Numbered from the stretch's first letter, positions 1-8,312 are shown. The stretch is 64,000 nucleotides of DNA from CAG-390 sp045644325 (GCA_045644325.1 JAZRGT010000077.1:49100-113099), one strand, 5' to 3'. Numbers and translations: made by a program. Notes: generated by a model from the sequence alone, not told the origin.

Positions 1-1
1 A

Positions 2-643
2 CAGGCAGAGCCCGATCCGGATCTCCTTATGAAGATCTCCCCCGACTATTTCTCCGAGAAGGCTGATACTCTCGTCGGCATCATCGGCGAATGGGTAAAG
101 CAGGGTGACGTTTATATCAACAGTACATATTTCGATGACGTTTTCCTTAACGGCAACGCTCTCATGTCAATGGCACGTCACCATGACATCGCTAAGAGCA
201 TAACCGATGCCGGCTTCAGCTACGGTATCGTTCCGATCCCGAAGTACAACAAGGATCAGGAAAACCACATCACCTGTGTAGGTAACCCCTGCTCCTTCTA
301 CGCTATCTTCGTTAACTCCGCGGACACCAACCGTGCTGCAGCAGTTCTCGAGTGCTGGGCATCCGAGGCTTACCGTACCACCACCCCTGCTGTATTCGAG
401 ACTACTATGAAGCTCAGATACTCCGAGACCTCCGTTGAATCCCAGATGTACGACATCATTCGTGCAGGTATCATCTTCGACTTCGGTCGTCTCTTCAATT
501 CCGAACTCGGCGCAATGAGCGACCAGTGGGATAACGCCGCTATCGCAGGCACTCCTTGGGCTTCTGTCAGCAAGCGTATGCAGAAGCAGCTTGAAAAGCA
601 GTTCAAGGCAATTACCGACAGCTTTGTCGCTCTTGAAAACTAA
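2..643 (+). CDS. Extracellular solute-binding protein, 3' part only
   Basis: The reading frame is open to the left edge, so this is the C-terminal part of a larger gene; the ATG at 29 is probably internal. The visible ~213 residues resemble the C-terminal half of the lipoprotein at 30491-32011. Shared features are a (G)xxPIPKY motif, a following aromatic-rich segment, an MKxRY motif and a final Lys/Gln-rich helix. The family is the sugar-type ABC solute-binding proteins, which capture a ligand outside the membrane and pass it to a permease. No permease or ATPase gene follows; a terminator closes the gene at once, so any transporter partner must be upstream or elsewhere. The ligand cannot be told from sequence. 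Confidence 0.75.
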   Translation, partial: QAEPDPDLLMKISPDYFSEKADTLVGIIGEWVKQGDVYINSTYFDDVFLNGNALMSMARHHDIAKSITDAGFSYGIVPIPKYNKDQENHITCVGNPCSFYAIFVNSADTNRAAAVLECWASEAYRTTTPAVFETTMKLRYSETSVESQMYDIIRAGIIFDFGRLFNSELGAMSDQWDNAAIAGTPWASVSKRMQKQLEKQFKAITDSFVALEN

Positions 644-648
644 TTGAT

Positions 649-691
649 AAAAAGCACCCGAAAGCCTACTTGAGGTTTTCGGGTGCTTTTT
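649..691 (+). terminator. Rho-independent terminator
   Basis: A 15-bp inverted repeat (AAAAAGCACCCGAAA paired with its complement) separated by a 13-nt loop and ending in a T run, directly after the stop codon of the solute-binding protein gene. Confidence 0.9.
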
Positions 692-739
692 AGATGGAGA
701 TTAATATGCAGGGGGAGAGATGTTTATTTGAAATACAAC

Positions 740-768
740 TTGACAAACGCAGGCAAATATGATATCAT
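740..768 (+). promoter_or_regulatory. Sigma-A promoter of the 801 gene
   Basis: TTGACA at 740-745 and TATCAT at 763-768 with a 17-bp spacer. The upstream in-frame ATG at 759 falls inside this promoter, so translation should start at 801, after the GGAGG at 790-794. Confidence 0.7.
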
Positions 769-800
769 TACTTTATCTATCTACTTCACGGAGGTCAGAA

Positions 801-2126
801 ATGGGAACCTGGAGCACAAGCATAACCGGTAATGATACCGCTATGGATCTGCGAACCGAATATTCCGCAGCATTTTTCAAATATGACGTACCCGAAGCGC
901 TCAAACTGATCGACGATTATGTCAGAAAAGAGATGTTTGACGAGTCGGATGCCGAGGAATGGTGCAATTACTATTATTCTCTCGCGGATTTTATGTGGAA
1001 AAAGGGTATCTTAACAGACGAAGTGCGCGATAAAGCAATCGCAATGATAGACAGCGGCTTCGGACTCGAGCTCTGGGCGGAAGAAGGAGAAAAAACGCTC
1101 AACGCGCGCAAAAAGAAGCTGGCGGAATTCAAGGCAAAACTGCTTTCTCCGCAACCCGCAAAAAAGAAGATAAAACCGAACGTACACCTTGAACCGATTT
1201 TTAACGCGGGCGACGTTATAGCACTTCAGCTTCAAACGGCAGGTAAGCCATTCACGGAATCAGATATCTACCCTATGAGCGAAGAGGATTTTCATGCGCT
1301 TGACGGAAAATGGTTTTTGCTTCAAAGCCTCGGATGCTTTTCGAGCTGGTCCTCTTACATCGTCCCTGAAATCAAAGATTATTGGGCACGCTTCAGACTG
1401 TTTGACGGAATATTCGACACAGTACCAACTGAGATAGACATATCTGAATTGAAAGATGCAAGTATTATGGAAGGTTCTTCTATATCATCCGTCTTCTTCT
1501 GCGAAAGCAGTATGTTCTACTTCAAAAAGAGGAATTATCAAATCATATGCAACGATCAGCGTTTACCGTACCGAGGCACCAAAAGAGACACCAGCATCTT
1601 TTTCAGCATTAACAAAACGCATTATAATCCCGATTCAAAGATCATTGCCGCAATTGGCAAGAAGCTAACCGTTGGTCTGTTTGACGGTTCGGATGCACTT
1701 CTCAAAGAGATCTGTTATTTTTCAAATAGGTACGGCAGATACAATTACAGTATTTCGGAAGAACAAAACGAAGCTATATTTGATATGGAATATCAAATTA
1801 TCGCGAGACGGATATCTGATACCATTGATAAAGGCGGAAAACTTTACTGCATAAAATTCAAGCGCACGGTCGGCATTGCCACGCTTTTGAAAAACAGAAT
1901 AGATAACGTTTATATCCTCGGCAAGTACCAAGACAACGGCTTCGGCACGGAGCTTATCAGGCAACTGGCAAAAATCGCGGGAAAGAATGCTTACATTGAT
2001 ATTCCCGAAAACAAAACGACGTTGATCTCTATTGCGCGTAAGGTCGGCTTGACCGAAGAAAAACGAATAGATGAAAACACCGTCAGAATGAGCAAGCCAA
2101 AAAAATTATTTAACATTTTCAAATAA
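801..2126 (+). CDS. Unknown protein with C-terminal GNAT-like domain
   Basis: 441 residues; start chosen at 801 because GGAGG lies 6 bases upstream and the earlier ATG at 759 is in the promoter. I do not recognise the first ~330 residues; they are charged and rich in aromatic residues, without membrane segments or a signal peptide. The last ~100 residues (from about NVYILGKYQDNGFGTELI) look like the acetyl-CoA-binding half of a GNAT acetyltransferase: a beta strand, a glycine-containing loop (QDNGFGTEL, in the place of the family's Q/RxxGxG/A), a long helix, then IARKVGLTEEKRI in the place of the usual A-x-x-x-Y-x-x-x-GF segment. It is probably cytosolic. An acyltransferase role is inference only. 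It forms a single-gene unit upstream of the MerR gene. Confidence 0.6.
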   Translation: MGTWSTSITGNDTAMDLRTEYSAAFFKYDVPEALKLIDDYVRKEMFDESDAEEWCNYYYSLADFMWKKGILTDEVRDKAIAMIDSGFGLELWAEEGEKTLNARKKKLAEFKAKLLSPQPAKKKIKPNVHLEPIFNAGDVIALQLQTAGKPFTESDIYPMSEEDFHALDGKWFLLQSLGCFSSWSSYIVPEIKDYWARFRLFDGIFDTVPTEIDISELKDASIMEGSSISSVFFCESSMFYFKKRNYQIICNDQRLPYRGTKRDTSIFFSINKTHYNPDSKIIAAIGKKLTVGLFDGSDALLKEICYFSNRYGRYNYSISEEQNEAIFDMEYQIIARRISDTIDKGGKLYCIKFKRTVGIATLLKNRIDNVYILGKYQDNGFGTELIRQLAKIAGKNAYIDIPENKTTLISIARKVGLTEEKRIDENTVRMSKPKKLFNIFK

Positions 2127-2142
2127 TCCCCCGCGTAAGGTA

Positions 2143-2173
2143 TTGCTCATAACGCGGCGTAATATGCTATAAT
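2143..2173 (+). promoter_or_regulatory. Promoter with 19-bp spacer before the merR-type gene
   Basis: TTGCTC at 2143-2148 and TATAAT at 2168-2173 are separated by 19 bp. The over-long spacer is the hallmark of promoters that MerR-family proteins activate by twisting the DNA, which fits autoregulation. Confidence 0.55.
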
Positions 2174-2195
2174 TAAGGCAGAGGAGGTGAAAGCT

Positions 2196-2927
2196 GTGTC
2201 CAAATACACCACGGGAGAGATCGCAAAGCTTTGCGGCGTTTCGGTCAGAACCGTCCAATACTACGATTCGCGCGAGATTCTCGTGCCGAGTGCGCTTTCC
2301 GAGGGCGGACGCCGTCTTTATTCGGATGCTGACCTCGAAAGAATGAAAACCATCTGCTTTCTGCGCGAAATGGGGCTCTCGATCAACACAATATCCGAGC
2401 TGCTCCGCGAGGATGATCCCGGCGCGGTCATATCGATAATACTCGATCAGCACGAGGCAGAGCTCCGCACGGAATCCGACGTTTTGCAAAAGAAGCTCGA
2501 TATGGTCGCAGATCTTCGCCGTGCGCTTAAGGGCGACAGCGAATTTTCTCTCGAATCTATCGGCGAGATTACCAATCGGATAGAAAATAAACGGAAGCTG
2601 CGCCACTTGCGCATAATGATGCTCGTTTTCGCGCTCATCGGAGAAGCGATAGAGATCGGCACCGCTTTGCTTTGGGTACTTGAAGGCATCCGATGGCCAT
2701 ACCTCGCTATCGGTCTGCCCGTCGTAATCGGATTTTCCATTTTCGTCACCGCGATCTACTTCAAGCGCGTGGATTATATCTGTCCCCAATGCAACCACGT
2801 ATTCAAGCCCCGATTCAAGGAAGCATTCTGGGCAAACCACACGCCCACTACCCGCAAGCTCCGCTGTCCCGAATGCGGTCATAAGGGATTTTGCGTTGAG
2901 GTTTATGCGGAGAAAGCCGAACAATGA
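2196..2927 (+). CDS. MerR-family regulator fused to membrane helices and a zinc ribbon
   Basis: 243 residues from GTG 2196; AGGAGGT at 2182-2188 overlaps an earlier GTG at 2187 and is correctly spaced for 2196. The N-terminus is a MerR winged helix (TTGEIAKLCGVSVRTVQYYD, then EGGRRLYSDADLE), followed by a coiled-coil dimer helix to about residue 125. Instead of a sensor domain there are two hydrophobic segments (about residues 143-165 and 168-188) and a C-terminal zinc ribbon with two CPxC pairs (CPQC and CPEC). The regulator is therefore probably tethered to the membrane. Its effector is unknown. The closest promoter has a MerR-like 19-bp spacer and a terminator follows, so it is monocistronic. 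Confidence 0.85.
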   Translation: MSKYTTGEIAKLCGVSVRTVQYYDSREILVPSALSEGGRRLYSDADLERMKTICFLREMGLSINTISELLREDDPGAVISIILDQHEAELRTESDVLQKKLDMVADLRRALKGDSEFSLESIGEITNRIENKRKLRHLRIMMLVFALIGEAIEIGTALLWVLEGIRWPYLAIGLPVVIGFSIFVTAIYFKRVDYICPQCNHVFKPRFKEAFWANHTPTTRKLRCPECGHKGFCVEVYAEKAEQ

Positions 2928-2957
2928 AAAAATCTCGCCTTTTCGGCGAGTTTTTTC
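2927..2957 (+). terminator. Rho-independent terminator after merR-type gene
   Basis: CTCGCC/GGCGAG stem with TTTTC loop, flanked by A and T runs; it begins at the stop codon. Confidence 0.9.
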
Positions 2958-2977
2958 ATATTTTTTCAAAAAACCTC

Positions 2978-3038
2978 TTGACAAATATATCGAAGTGCGA
3001 TATAATATAGGTACGATATATCGAGGTGCGATACATCG
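2978..3038 (+). promoter_or_regulatory. PadR promoter with two tandem dyad operators
   Basis: TTGACA 2978-2983 and TATAAT 3001-3006, spacer 17. Two related dyads overlie it: TATATCG-N5-CGATATA (2986-3004), covering the spacer and -10, and TATCG-N5-CGATA (3019-3033) just downstream. Their centres are 31 bp apart, about three helical turns. This layout is expected for repression by the PadR encoded next. Confidence 0.75.
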
Positions 3039-3061
3039 CAGTAAAACACAGGGAGAAAGAA

Positions 3062-3379
3062 ATGGATCAGCATATAAAAAAGGTCTACGTTCCTATGACC
3101 GAAACCGCCTTTTACATTCTTCTCTGCTTACGCGAACCGAACCACGGCTACGGCATCGTTCAAACGGTCGAAAAGCTGACCGAGGGTACAATCAGACTTG
3201 CCCCGGGAACGATGTACGGCAGTCTTTCCAAGATGGAAAAGGACGGTGTCATCCGCTTTATCCGCGAGGAGGAAAAGCGAAAGATCTACAACATCACGCC
3301 GCTCGGCGAGGAGGTCCTTTCGCTTGAGATCAAGCGAATCGAGCGTCTTTACAAGATCGCGAAGGGAGAAACGAAATGA
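3062..3379 (+). CDS. PadR-family transcriptional repressor
   Basis: 105 residues; start at 3062, where GGGAG lies 6 bases upstream (an upstream ATG at 3026 would sit inside the operator). It is a compact PadR-s type winged helix: HxYxVPMTETAFYILLCL, then EPNHGYGIVQTVEKLTEG, the recognition region RLAPGTMYGSLSKMEKDG and the wing RKIYNITPLGEEVL. PadR proteins bind short dyads as dimers and are released by ligands or stress. It overlaps the DUF2812 gene by 4 bases (ATGA), so both are translated together. Tandem dyads at its own promoter suggest autorepression. Confidence 0.93.
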   Translation: MDQHIKKVYVPMTETAFYILLCLREPNHGYGIVQTVEKLTEGTIRLAPGTMYGSLSKMEKDGVIRFIREEEKRKIYNITPLGEEVLSLEIKRIERLYKIAKGETK

Positions 3380-3921
3380 AAAACCCTAACTACTGCAAAA
3401 AACTGTTCAGGTATTTCAGTATATTTGAATACGAAAAAGAGGAAAAATACCTCCGCGAGATGCACAAAGACGGATGGAAATTCATAAAAGTCACGGGATT
3501 TGGCGTTTATCATTTTGAAAAATGCACGCCTGAGGACGTCGTATATCAGCTCGACTATAATCAGGACGCGCAGAAAAATCCGGATGAATACCGTCAGATG
3601 TTCTCCGACTGCGGTTGGGAATATCTTCAAAGCTACGCGGGATATTCCTATTTCCGCAAGCCCGCCGCAGAAATGCGAGAGGACGAGGGCATCTTCTGCG
3701 ACGAAGAATCGAAGCTTATGATGATGGAGCGCGTGCTCAAGGGCAGAATGACGCCCCTGCTTATTCTCTTCTTCTGCTGTCTTATGCCTCAATGCATAAT
3801 GAACATAGCGTGGGGCAACTATTCGGTCGCGGCGTTGCACGGCGCTCTGATGGGAATATACCTTGCGGTATTCATCTTCTGCGCGAAAAAGTATATAAAT
3901 ATGAAGAACGGACGGAAATAA
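3376..3921 (+). CDS. DUF2812 membrane protein
   Basis: 181 residues, starting in the ATGA overlap with the PadR gene. The N-terminal ~110 residues match the DUF2812 pattern: FRYFSIFEYEKEEKYLREMH, a GWKF motif, then FGVYHFEKC and a YQLDYN segment. Two hydrophobic segments follow near residues 129-146 and 153-172. DUF2812 proteins are commonly coded beside PadR regulators in Firmicutes; their function is not known. A role in a membrane-stress circuit controlled by the upstream PadR is inference. Confidence 0.85.
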   Translation: MKNPNYCKKLFRYFSIFEYEKEEKYLREMHKDGWKFIKVTGFGVYHFEKCTPEDVVYQLDYNQDAQKNPDEYRQMFSDCGWEYLQSYAGYSYFRKPAAEMREDEGIFCDEESKLMMMERVLKGRMTPLLILFFCCLMPQCIMNIAWGNYSVAALHGALMGIYLAVFIFCAKKYINMKNGRK

Positions 3922-3922
3922 C

Positions 3923-4243
3923 ATGGAACCTTCAACATTTGCTGCCTTACTTCCTATATGGATTCTGCTTTTAGTCATATTACCCGCACAAAGACGCAGA
4001 AAAAGAACGATTTTAGCAAACAAAATACTTAATAAAGAATTGGAGAACAAAGAAATGTTTGAGCTTGCAAAGAGATTTATCGAAAAAGAATGCATCATCT
4101 CCGCCTTCGACGGCAATCAGTATAACGGCGTGATCAAGGAGGTCACCGAGGGGGCGATCCTCATTGAGAAGCGCGGCGCGACCGAGGCGATCAATCTGAA
4201 CTTCGTCGTAAAGATCAAAGAGATCGTTAAATGTAAAAAATAA
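3923..4243 (+). CDS. Small membrane-anchored protein with Sm-like fold
   Basis: 106 residues, starting 2 bases after the DUF2812 stop. One N-terminal hydrophobic segment (about residues 5-21) is followed by a basic patch (QRRRKRT), a helix, and a C-terminal beta-rich region (IISAFDGNQYNGVIKEV, then GAILIEKRG, then NFVVKIKEI) that resembles the strand order of small Lsm/Sm-like barrels. No confident family match. It is part of the padR-DUF2812 operon, which ends at the terminator behind it. Confidence 0.6.
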   Translation: MEPSTFAALLPIWILLLVILPAQRRRKRTILANKILNKELENKEMFELAKRFIEKECIISAFDGNQYNGVIKEVTEGAILIEKRGATEAINLNFVVKIKEIVKCKK

Positions 4244-4246
4244 TTT

Positions 4247-4276
4247 GAAAAGGCACCGATTTTCGGTGCTTTTTTC
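4247..4276 (+). terminator. Rho-independent terminator
   Basis: AAAAGGCACCGA and TCGGTGCTTTTTT arms with a short loop, just after the stop at 4243. Confidence 0.9.
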
Positions 4277-4286
4277 ATTCAGCCTA

Positions 4287-4331
4287 TTGACAAAGTCTGC
4301 CTTATGTGATATACTATGTGTAACATAGTAT
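4287..4331 (+). promoter_or_regulatory. Second PadR promoter with perfect dyad operator
   Basis: TTGACA 4287-4292 and TATACT 4310-4315, spacer 17. A perfect 8-bp dyad ATACTATG-TGTAA-CATAGTAT (4311-4331) covers the -10 and the start point, an ideal place for repression by the PadR coded next. Confidence 0.8.
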
Positions 4332-4351
4332 TATGTCAAAGGAGGTATTGT

Positions 4352-4672
4352 ATGGATATTCAAATGAAGCGCGGGCTGCTTGACGTTTGCGTGCTTGCGG
4401 CGATCAAGGATGAAGACTCCTACGGATATCAGATCATCAAGGATATAAAGCCGTATATTGAAATATCGGAATCAACTCTCTACCCCATCCTGCGCCGACT
4501 TGAAGCGGCAGAGCTTCTCACAGTCCGCACCGCCGAGCATAACGGCAGACTCCGCAAATATTACCACATAACAAACGCGGGACTCGGGCGCATCGAGGAT
4601 TTCAAAAACGAATGGAAAGAGATAATGTCTATCTATAAATTTGTGACGAAAGGAGATACTGACCATGAATAA
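4352..4672 (+). CDS. PadR-family transcriptional repressor
   Basis: 106 residues; the start at 4352 has GGAGG at 4341-4345, whereas an upstream ATG at 4316 lies inside the operator. Typical PadR winged helix: MKRGLLDVCVLAAI, DSYGYQIIKDI, ISESTLYPILRRLE and the wing GRLRKYYHITNAG. It is the first gene of a PadR-DUF1700-DUF4097 operon, a very common Firmicute arrangement, and overlaps the next gene by 8 bases. Autoregulation through the dyad on its promoter is likely. Confidence 0.95.
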   Translation: MDIQMKRGLLDVCVLAAIKDEDSYGYQIIKDIKPYIEISESTLYPILRRLEAAELLTVRTAEHNGRLRKYYHITNAGLGRIEDFKNEWKEIMSIYKFVTKGDTDHE

Positions 4673-5258
4673 GGAACAATTTTTACTCGACCTTGCATCG
4701 GCTCTTTCTGGGCTTCCCGATGAGGATATCGAACAAAGCCTTGAATATTATTCCGAAATGATCGACGACAGAGTCGAGGATGGTCTTTCCGAGGAAGAAG
4801 CGGTTGCCGATCTCGGCTCGATCGGGGAAATACGCGCACAGATCATCAAGGACACACCCATTGCTAAAATAGTCAAGAAAAGAGTCAAAACGAAGCGCGC
4901 ACTCAGCGGTCTTGAGATCACGCTCCTGATCGTGGGATTTCCGATATGGTTTTCGCTCCTCGTTGCGGCGTTTTCTGCGGCTTTCTCGATTTATATCTCA
5001 CTCTGGGCGGTGCTTATCTCGCTGTATGCGGTAAATGTCTGCTTCTTTGTCTGCCCTATCGGCGGACTCATTGCCGCGGTGGCAGATTTTGCTACGGGGA
5101 ATCCTGCGGGCGGACTCTTCTTCCTCGGATCTTCTCTTCTCTGCGTTGGCATCGGAATACTTTGGATCTACCTTTGCAAATGGAGCACACGCGGTCTTGT
5201 CTGGCTTGGAAAGGTATCGATCAAATCCTTGTTTATCCGAAAGGAGAAAAGAAAATGA
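4665..5258 (+). CDS. DUF1700/HAAS-domain membrane protein
   Basis: 197 residues. The N-terminal ~65 residues form a HAAS-type helical domain (QFLLDLASALSGLPDEDIEQ, then YYSEMIDDRVEDGLSEEEAV with the conserved LGS). Three or four hydrophobic segments follow. DUF1700 proteins are membrane proteins nearly always coded with a PadR; the HAAS domain is thought to act in signalling across the membrane. It overlaps both neighbours (4665-4672 with PadR, 5255-5258 with the DUF4097 gene), so the three are translationally coupled. Confidence 0.92.
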   Translation: MNKEQFLLDLASALSGLPDEDIEQSLEYYSEMIDDRVEDGLSEEEAVADLGSIGEIRAQIIKDTPIAKIVKKRVKTKRALSGLEITLLIVGFPIWFSLLVAAFSAAFSIYISLWAVLISLYAVNVCFFVCPIGGLIAAVADFATGNPAGGLFFLGSSLLCVGIGILWIYLCKWSTRGLVWLGKVSIKSLFIRKEKRK

Positions 5259-6271
5259 AAAAGAACCTCGTTGCTATAATTGTTTCAATTCTACTCATCG
5301 TTGCGGGCGTTTGTATCGCTTCTGCCGCTTTCATTATGGCGGGATACAGCTTTGAGGGGCTTTCGGGAGAGCGTTTCGAACGTGAAAGCGTTGCAGTTAA
5401 GGAAGAGTTTGAGCATATATTCATCGACGTGCAAGATTACGACGTGGCGATCCTTCCGGTAGAGGGGGGCACAAGCCTTATCGACTTCGACGAGAGCGAA
5501 AACCTCGGAATCGTATATGAATTGGACCGCGATATGCTTGTGATAAAAGCACGCGATAATCGCAAATGGTTCGATTTTATCGGAATAAACACCGTCGGCC
5601 GAGAGCTGAAGCTGTATCTGCCGAAAAGTGCCTACACCTCGCTCACCGTCTCGACCGCTACCGGAGACGTCACTGTCACGGATGATTTTTCCTTCATCCG
5701 TTCGTCGGTCACTACAAGCACGGGAGATATCAAATTCCGAGCGAAGGTCACGGAGGATCTCGATCTTTCCGTATCAACGGGCGATATAAACCTCAGCGGT
5801 CAGGAGCTTACGGGGCTTAGCGCAAGAGTTTCAACAGGAAATATATTTCTCGAGAACGTTAAAGCCAAAAGCCGGATCAAGCTTGAATGCAATACGGGCA
5901 AGGTCGAGCTTCACGGCATCGAAGCGGGCGGCATCACCTCAAAGGGCACAACCGGAGATATTTTTCTCAAAAACGTCTACGTTGAGCACGACATAGTGAT
6001 CGAGCGCTCGACCGGTGATGTCACGCTGACAAGCGTTATCGCCGATTCATTCACTCTTAAGACCTCGACCGGTGACATAAAGCTCAATTCGTCGGACGGC
6101 GGAACCTTCAGTATCAATACAAGTTCAGGAGACGTAGAAGGCACACTTCTGACCGAAAAGATCTTCATCGCAGAATCGTCGACCGGCAAGATCAAAGTCC
6201 CAAACACTACCTCGGGCGGCACTTGCAAGATCAGAACCTCTACTGGTGACATTGAGATTATTATTGAATAA
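5255..6271 (+). CDS. DUF4097 beta-strand-repeat surface protein
   Basis: 338 residues; start at 5255 in an ATGA overlap with AAGGAG upstream. One N-terminal hydrophobic segment (residues ~5-27) is followed by an extracytoplasmic beta-solenoid. About ten imperfect repeats of the STGDI type are visible (e.g. STATGDVTV, TSTGDIKF, STGDINLSG, STGNIFL, TTGDIFLKN, STGDVTLTS). This is the DUF4097 family. The function is unknown, but its place downstream of PadR and DUF1700 suggests an envelope response. Confidence 0.92.
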   Translation: MKKNLVAIIVSILLIVAGVCIASAAFIMAGYSFEGLSGERFERESVAVKEEFEHIFIDVQDYDVAILPVEGGTSLIDFDESENLGIVYELDRDMLVIKARDNRKWFDFIGINTVGRELKLYLPKSAYTSLTVSTATGDVTVTDDFSFIRSSVTTSTGDIKFRAKVTEDLDLSVSTGDINLSGQELTGLSARVSTGNIFLENVKAKSRIKLECNTGKVELHGIEAGGITSKGTTGDIFLKNVYVEHDIVIERSTGDVTLTSVIADSFTLKTSTGDIKLNSSDGGTFSINTSSGDVEGTLLTEKIFIAESSTGKIKVPNTTSGGTCKIRTSTGDIEIIIE

Positions 6272-6306
6272 ATCTAAGCGGCAGCTTCGGCTGCCGCTTA
6301 GATTTC
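6270..6306 (+). terminator. Strong terminator after DUF4097 gene
   Basis: A 15-bp perfect stem (AAATCTAAGCGGCAG and its complement) with a CTTCGG loop. Confidence 0.9.
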
Positions 6307-6308
6307 TA

Positions 6309-6337
6309 TTGCATTTGCAGACAAATTATGATATAAT
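6309..6337 (+). promoter_or_regulatory. Sigma-A promoter of the 6366 lipoprotein gene
   Basis: TTGCAT 6309-6314 and TATAAT 6332-6337, spacer 17; AAGGAGG at 6351-6357 precedes the ATG at 6366. Confidence 0.65.
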
Positions 6338-6365
6338 AATTATGCACTTCAAGGAGGTTTTGATT

Positions 6366-6947
6366 ATGAAAAGTAAATATTATTCATTGATCGTTATGCT
6401 TTTCGCTATAATGTTTCTTTGGGGATGCACGCCTACCATGGAAACCGTCAACGAAACACAAGATTCTACGGAGGAAGAAAAAATGAAATTTGAATTTGAA
6501 TCACTTCAGGATATCTCTATGATGCCAAGCGGATATTTTATGGATTTTGATGGAATAATCGCACAAAAAGATACCGCGATAATTGAAGGAAAAATGCTTA
6601 CAGTCTTCAGCTCTCCTATTTGGCAGAGCGACAATTATGAAAATTCTTTCAACTATATCATTAAAGCCACCGGGGAAGACGGAAGAAGCGTAATTTTTTC
6701 TGTTTATAATATGGGAGCGATCCATATTGGCTCAGATCAGCAGGATGATTATGCAACCGAAGCGGCAAACGCGCTTATCGAATATGTAAAATCAGCAGAA
6801 CCCACAGATTATGAACGCACGGTTTATTATCTGGATTTCTTACTGCAGCTCGATATATCCGTAAAAAACGGAGTAGTTACAATTGATCAATCTGAAATTT
6901 CCGAAGAAAAAGCTGTAGAACTCTTTAACAAATGGTATAATCAATAA
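6366..6947 (+). CDS. Putative lipoprotein, unknown function
   Basis: 193 residues from ATG 6366 (AAGGAGG upstream). Lipoprotein signal peptide: MKSKYY, hydrophobic core, lipobox LWGC with Cys at residue 20. The mature part is acidic with alternating strands and helices and no motif I recognise. It sits 5 bases upstream of the FAD oxidoreductase and may be cotranscribed with it, although base composition is more AT-rich than that neighbour. Confidence 0.7.
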   Translation: MKSKYYSLIVMLFAIMFLWGCTPTMETVNETQDSTEEEKMKFEFESLQDISMMPSGYFMDFDGIIAQKDTAIIEGKMLTVFSSPIWQSDNYENSFNYIIKATGEDGRSVIFSVYNMGAIHIGSDQQDDYATEAANALIEYVKSAEPTDYERTVYYLDFLLQLDISVKNGVVTIDQSEISEEKAVELFNKWYNQ

Positions 6948-6952
6948 AAATC

Positions 6953-8308
6953 ATGACAACTATCATAGAACCCGCAAGGGATATAAAAGTAATAAATGAC
7001 GTTGATGTCGTCGTTCTCGGCGGAAGCTGTACGGGCGTTTTTGCCGCTGTACGCGCGGCGCGACTTGGCGCAAAGGTTGCGATCGTCGAGCAGGCGGGCG
7101 CGTTCGGCGGTACTGCGACGAATTCCTACGTTTGCATCTGGCATTCGCTGACCGACATAACGTATAAAAAACAGATCATTTCGGGTCTGACCGAGGAAAT
7201 GATCGAAAGGCTCAAAGCCGTTCCGAACGGATTGCGCATCCGTCCGCCGAAGGAGAATAAGTGGCGCGCGCCGCATTACAGCACTTACGTTTTCAATACC
7301 GAAGAGATGAAGATCGAGCTCGACCGTATGGTCATCGAGGCGGGCATCACGCCGTATCTTCACACTCGCTACTCCGCGCCATATATCGAGGACGGTGAAT
7401 TGAAAGCTGTTATAATCGAAAACAGATCGGGACGCTTCGCGATCCGCGCAAAATACTTCATCGACGCGACTGCAGACGGATTTCTCGGTGCGGATATGGG
7501 AATGGATGTATATTATCACGGCGATCTTCAGCCCGCAACCACGGGCGCGCGCGTTGCGGGGTGGGAAAAGCTGACTAAGCCGAACAATATTCTCCGCACC
7601 GACGAAAACCGCCTCCGAATCGGCGGCAGAGCGGGATGGGAGATCAACATACCGGGCACTAAAAACGTATCCAATTGGTGCAAGTCGCAGTTCGTCGGCA
7701 ACTGCTCGGATGCAGATATCCTCACCCGCGCCGAGATTGAGGGCAGACGTCAGGTGCGAGAGATGATGAATATTCTCCGCGAGAGCGATCCCAGCGGAAA
7801 CGAGCTTTCACTTGTAGGGCTCTCGCCGATGATCGGCATCCGCGAAACGCGACAGCTCAAATGCTCATATCAGATCACGGGCGAAGATATCTGCTCCGGA
7901 CGCTCGTTTGACGATGCGATCGGCTACTGCGCGTATCCAGTCGATGTCCACATCCCACAAAAGCCGACAACCTTCCGCTACCTCGACGGTTGGGAGCGTC
8001 ACAGTACTCCAACGGGCGAAATCGAGGAAGTCCGCTGGCGCGAGGACGGCGATTATCCTACCTATTGGCAGATACCCTTCCGTTCCATTCTCCCCGCAAA
8101 CATCCCGAATCTTATGATCTGCGGACGCTCTATAGACTCCGACAAGGATGCCCACGGCGCACTCCGCGTTATGATTTCGCTCAATCAAACGGGCGAGGCG
8201 GCGGGAGTTGCTTGCTTTGAGGCTCTGACATCGGACAAAGCTCTGCAAAATATAGACTTTGCCGCTTTCCGCGAAAAGATGAAATCGGGCGGGTCGATCA
8301 TATTATAA
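6953..8308 (+). CDS. FAD-dependent oxidoreductase
   Basis: 451 residues. The N-terminus has a Rossmann FAD-binding site: DVVVLGGSCTGVFAAVRAAR followed by AKVAIVEQAG with the acidic ribose-binding residue, then FGGTATNS. The C-terminus has a second FAD contact (NLMICGRSIDSDKDAHGALR, then MISLNQTGEAAG). This is the PF12831-type FAD-dependent oxidoreductase family, found widely in Clostridia and Bacteroidetes and often coded in carbohydrate-use loci. No signal peptide, so it is cytosolic. The substrate is unknown. Confidence 0.88.
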   Translation: MTTIIEPARDIKVINDVDVVVLGGSCTGVFAAVRAARLGAKVAIVEQAGAFGGTATNSYVCIWHSLTDITYKKQIISGLTEEMIERLKAVPNGLRIRPPKENKWRAPHYSTYVFNTEEMKIELDRMVIEAGITPYLHTRYSAPYIEDGELKAVIIENRSGRFAIRAKYFIDATADGFLGADMGMDVYYHGDLQPATTGARVAGWEKLTKPNNILRTDENRLRIGGRAGWEINIPGTKNVSNWCKSQFVGNCSDADILTRAEIEGRRQVREMMNILRESDPSGNELSLVGLSPMIGIRETRQLKCSYQITGEDICSGRSFDDAIGYCAYPVDVHIPQKPTTFRYLDGWERHSTPTGEIEEVRWREDGDYPTYWQIPFRSILPANIPNLMICGRSIDSDKDAHGALRVMISLNQTGEAAGVACFEALTSDKALQNIDFAAFREKMKSGGSIIL

Positions 8309-8312
8309 TTTT

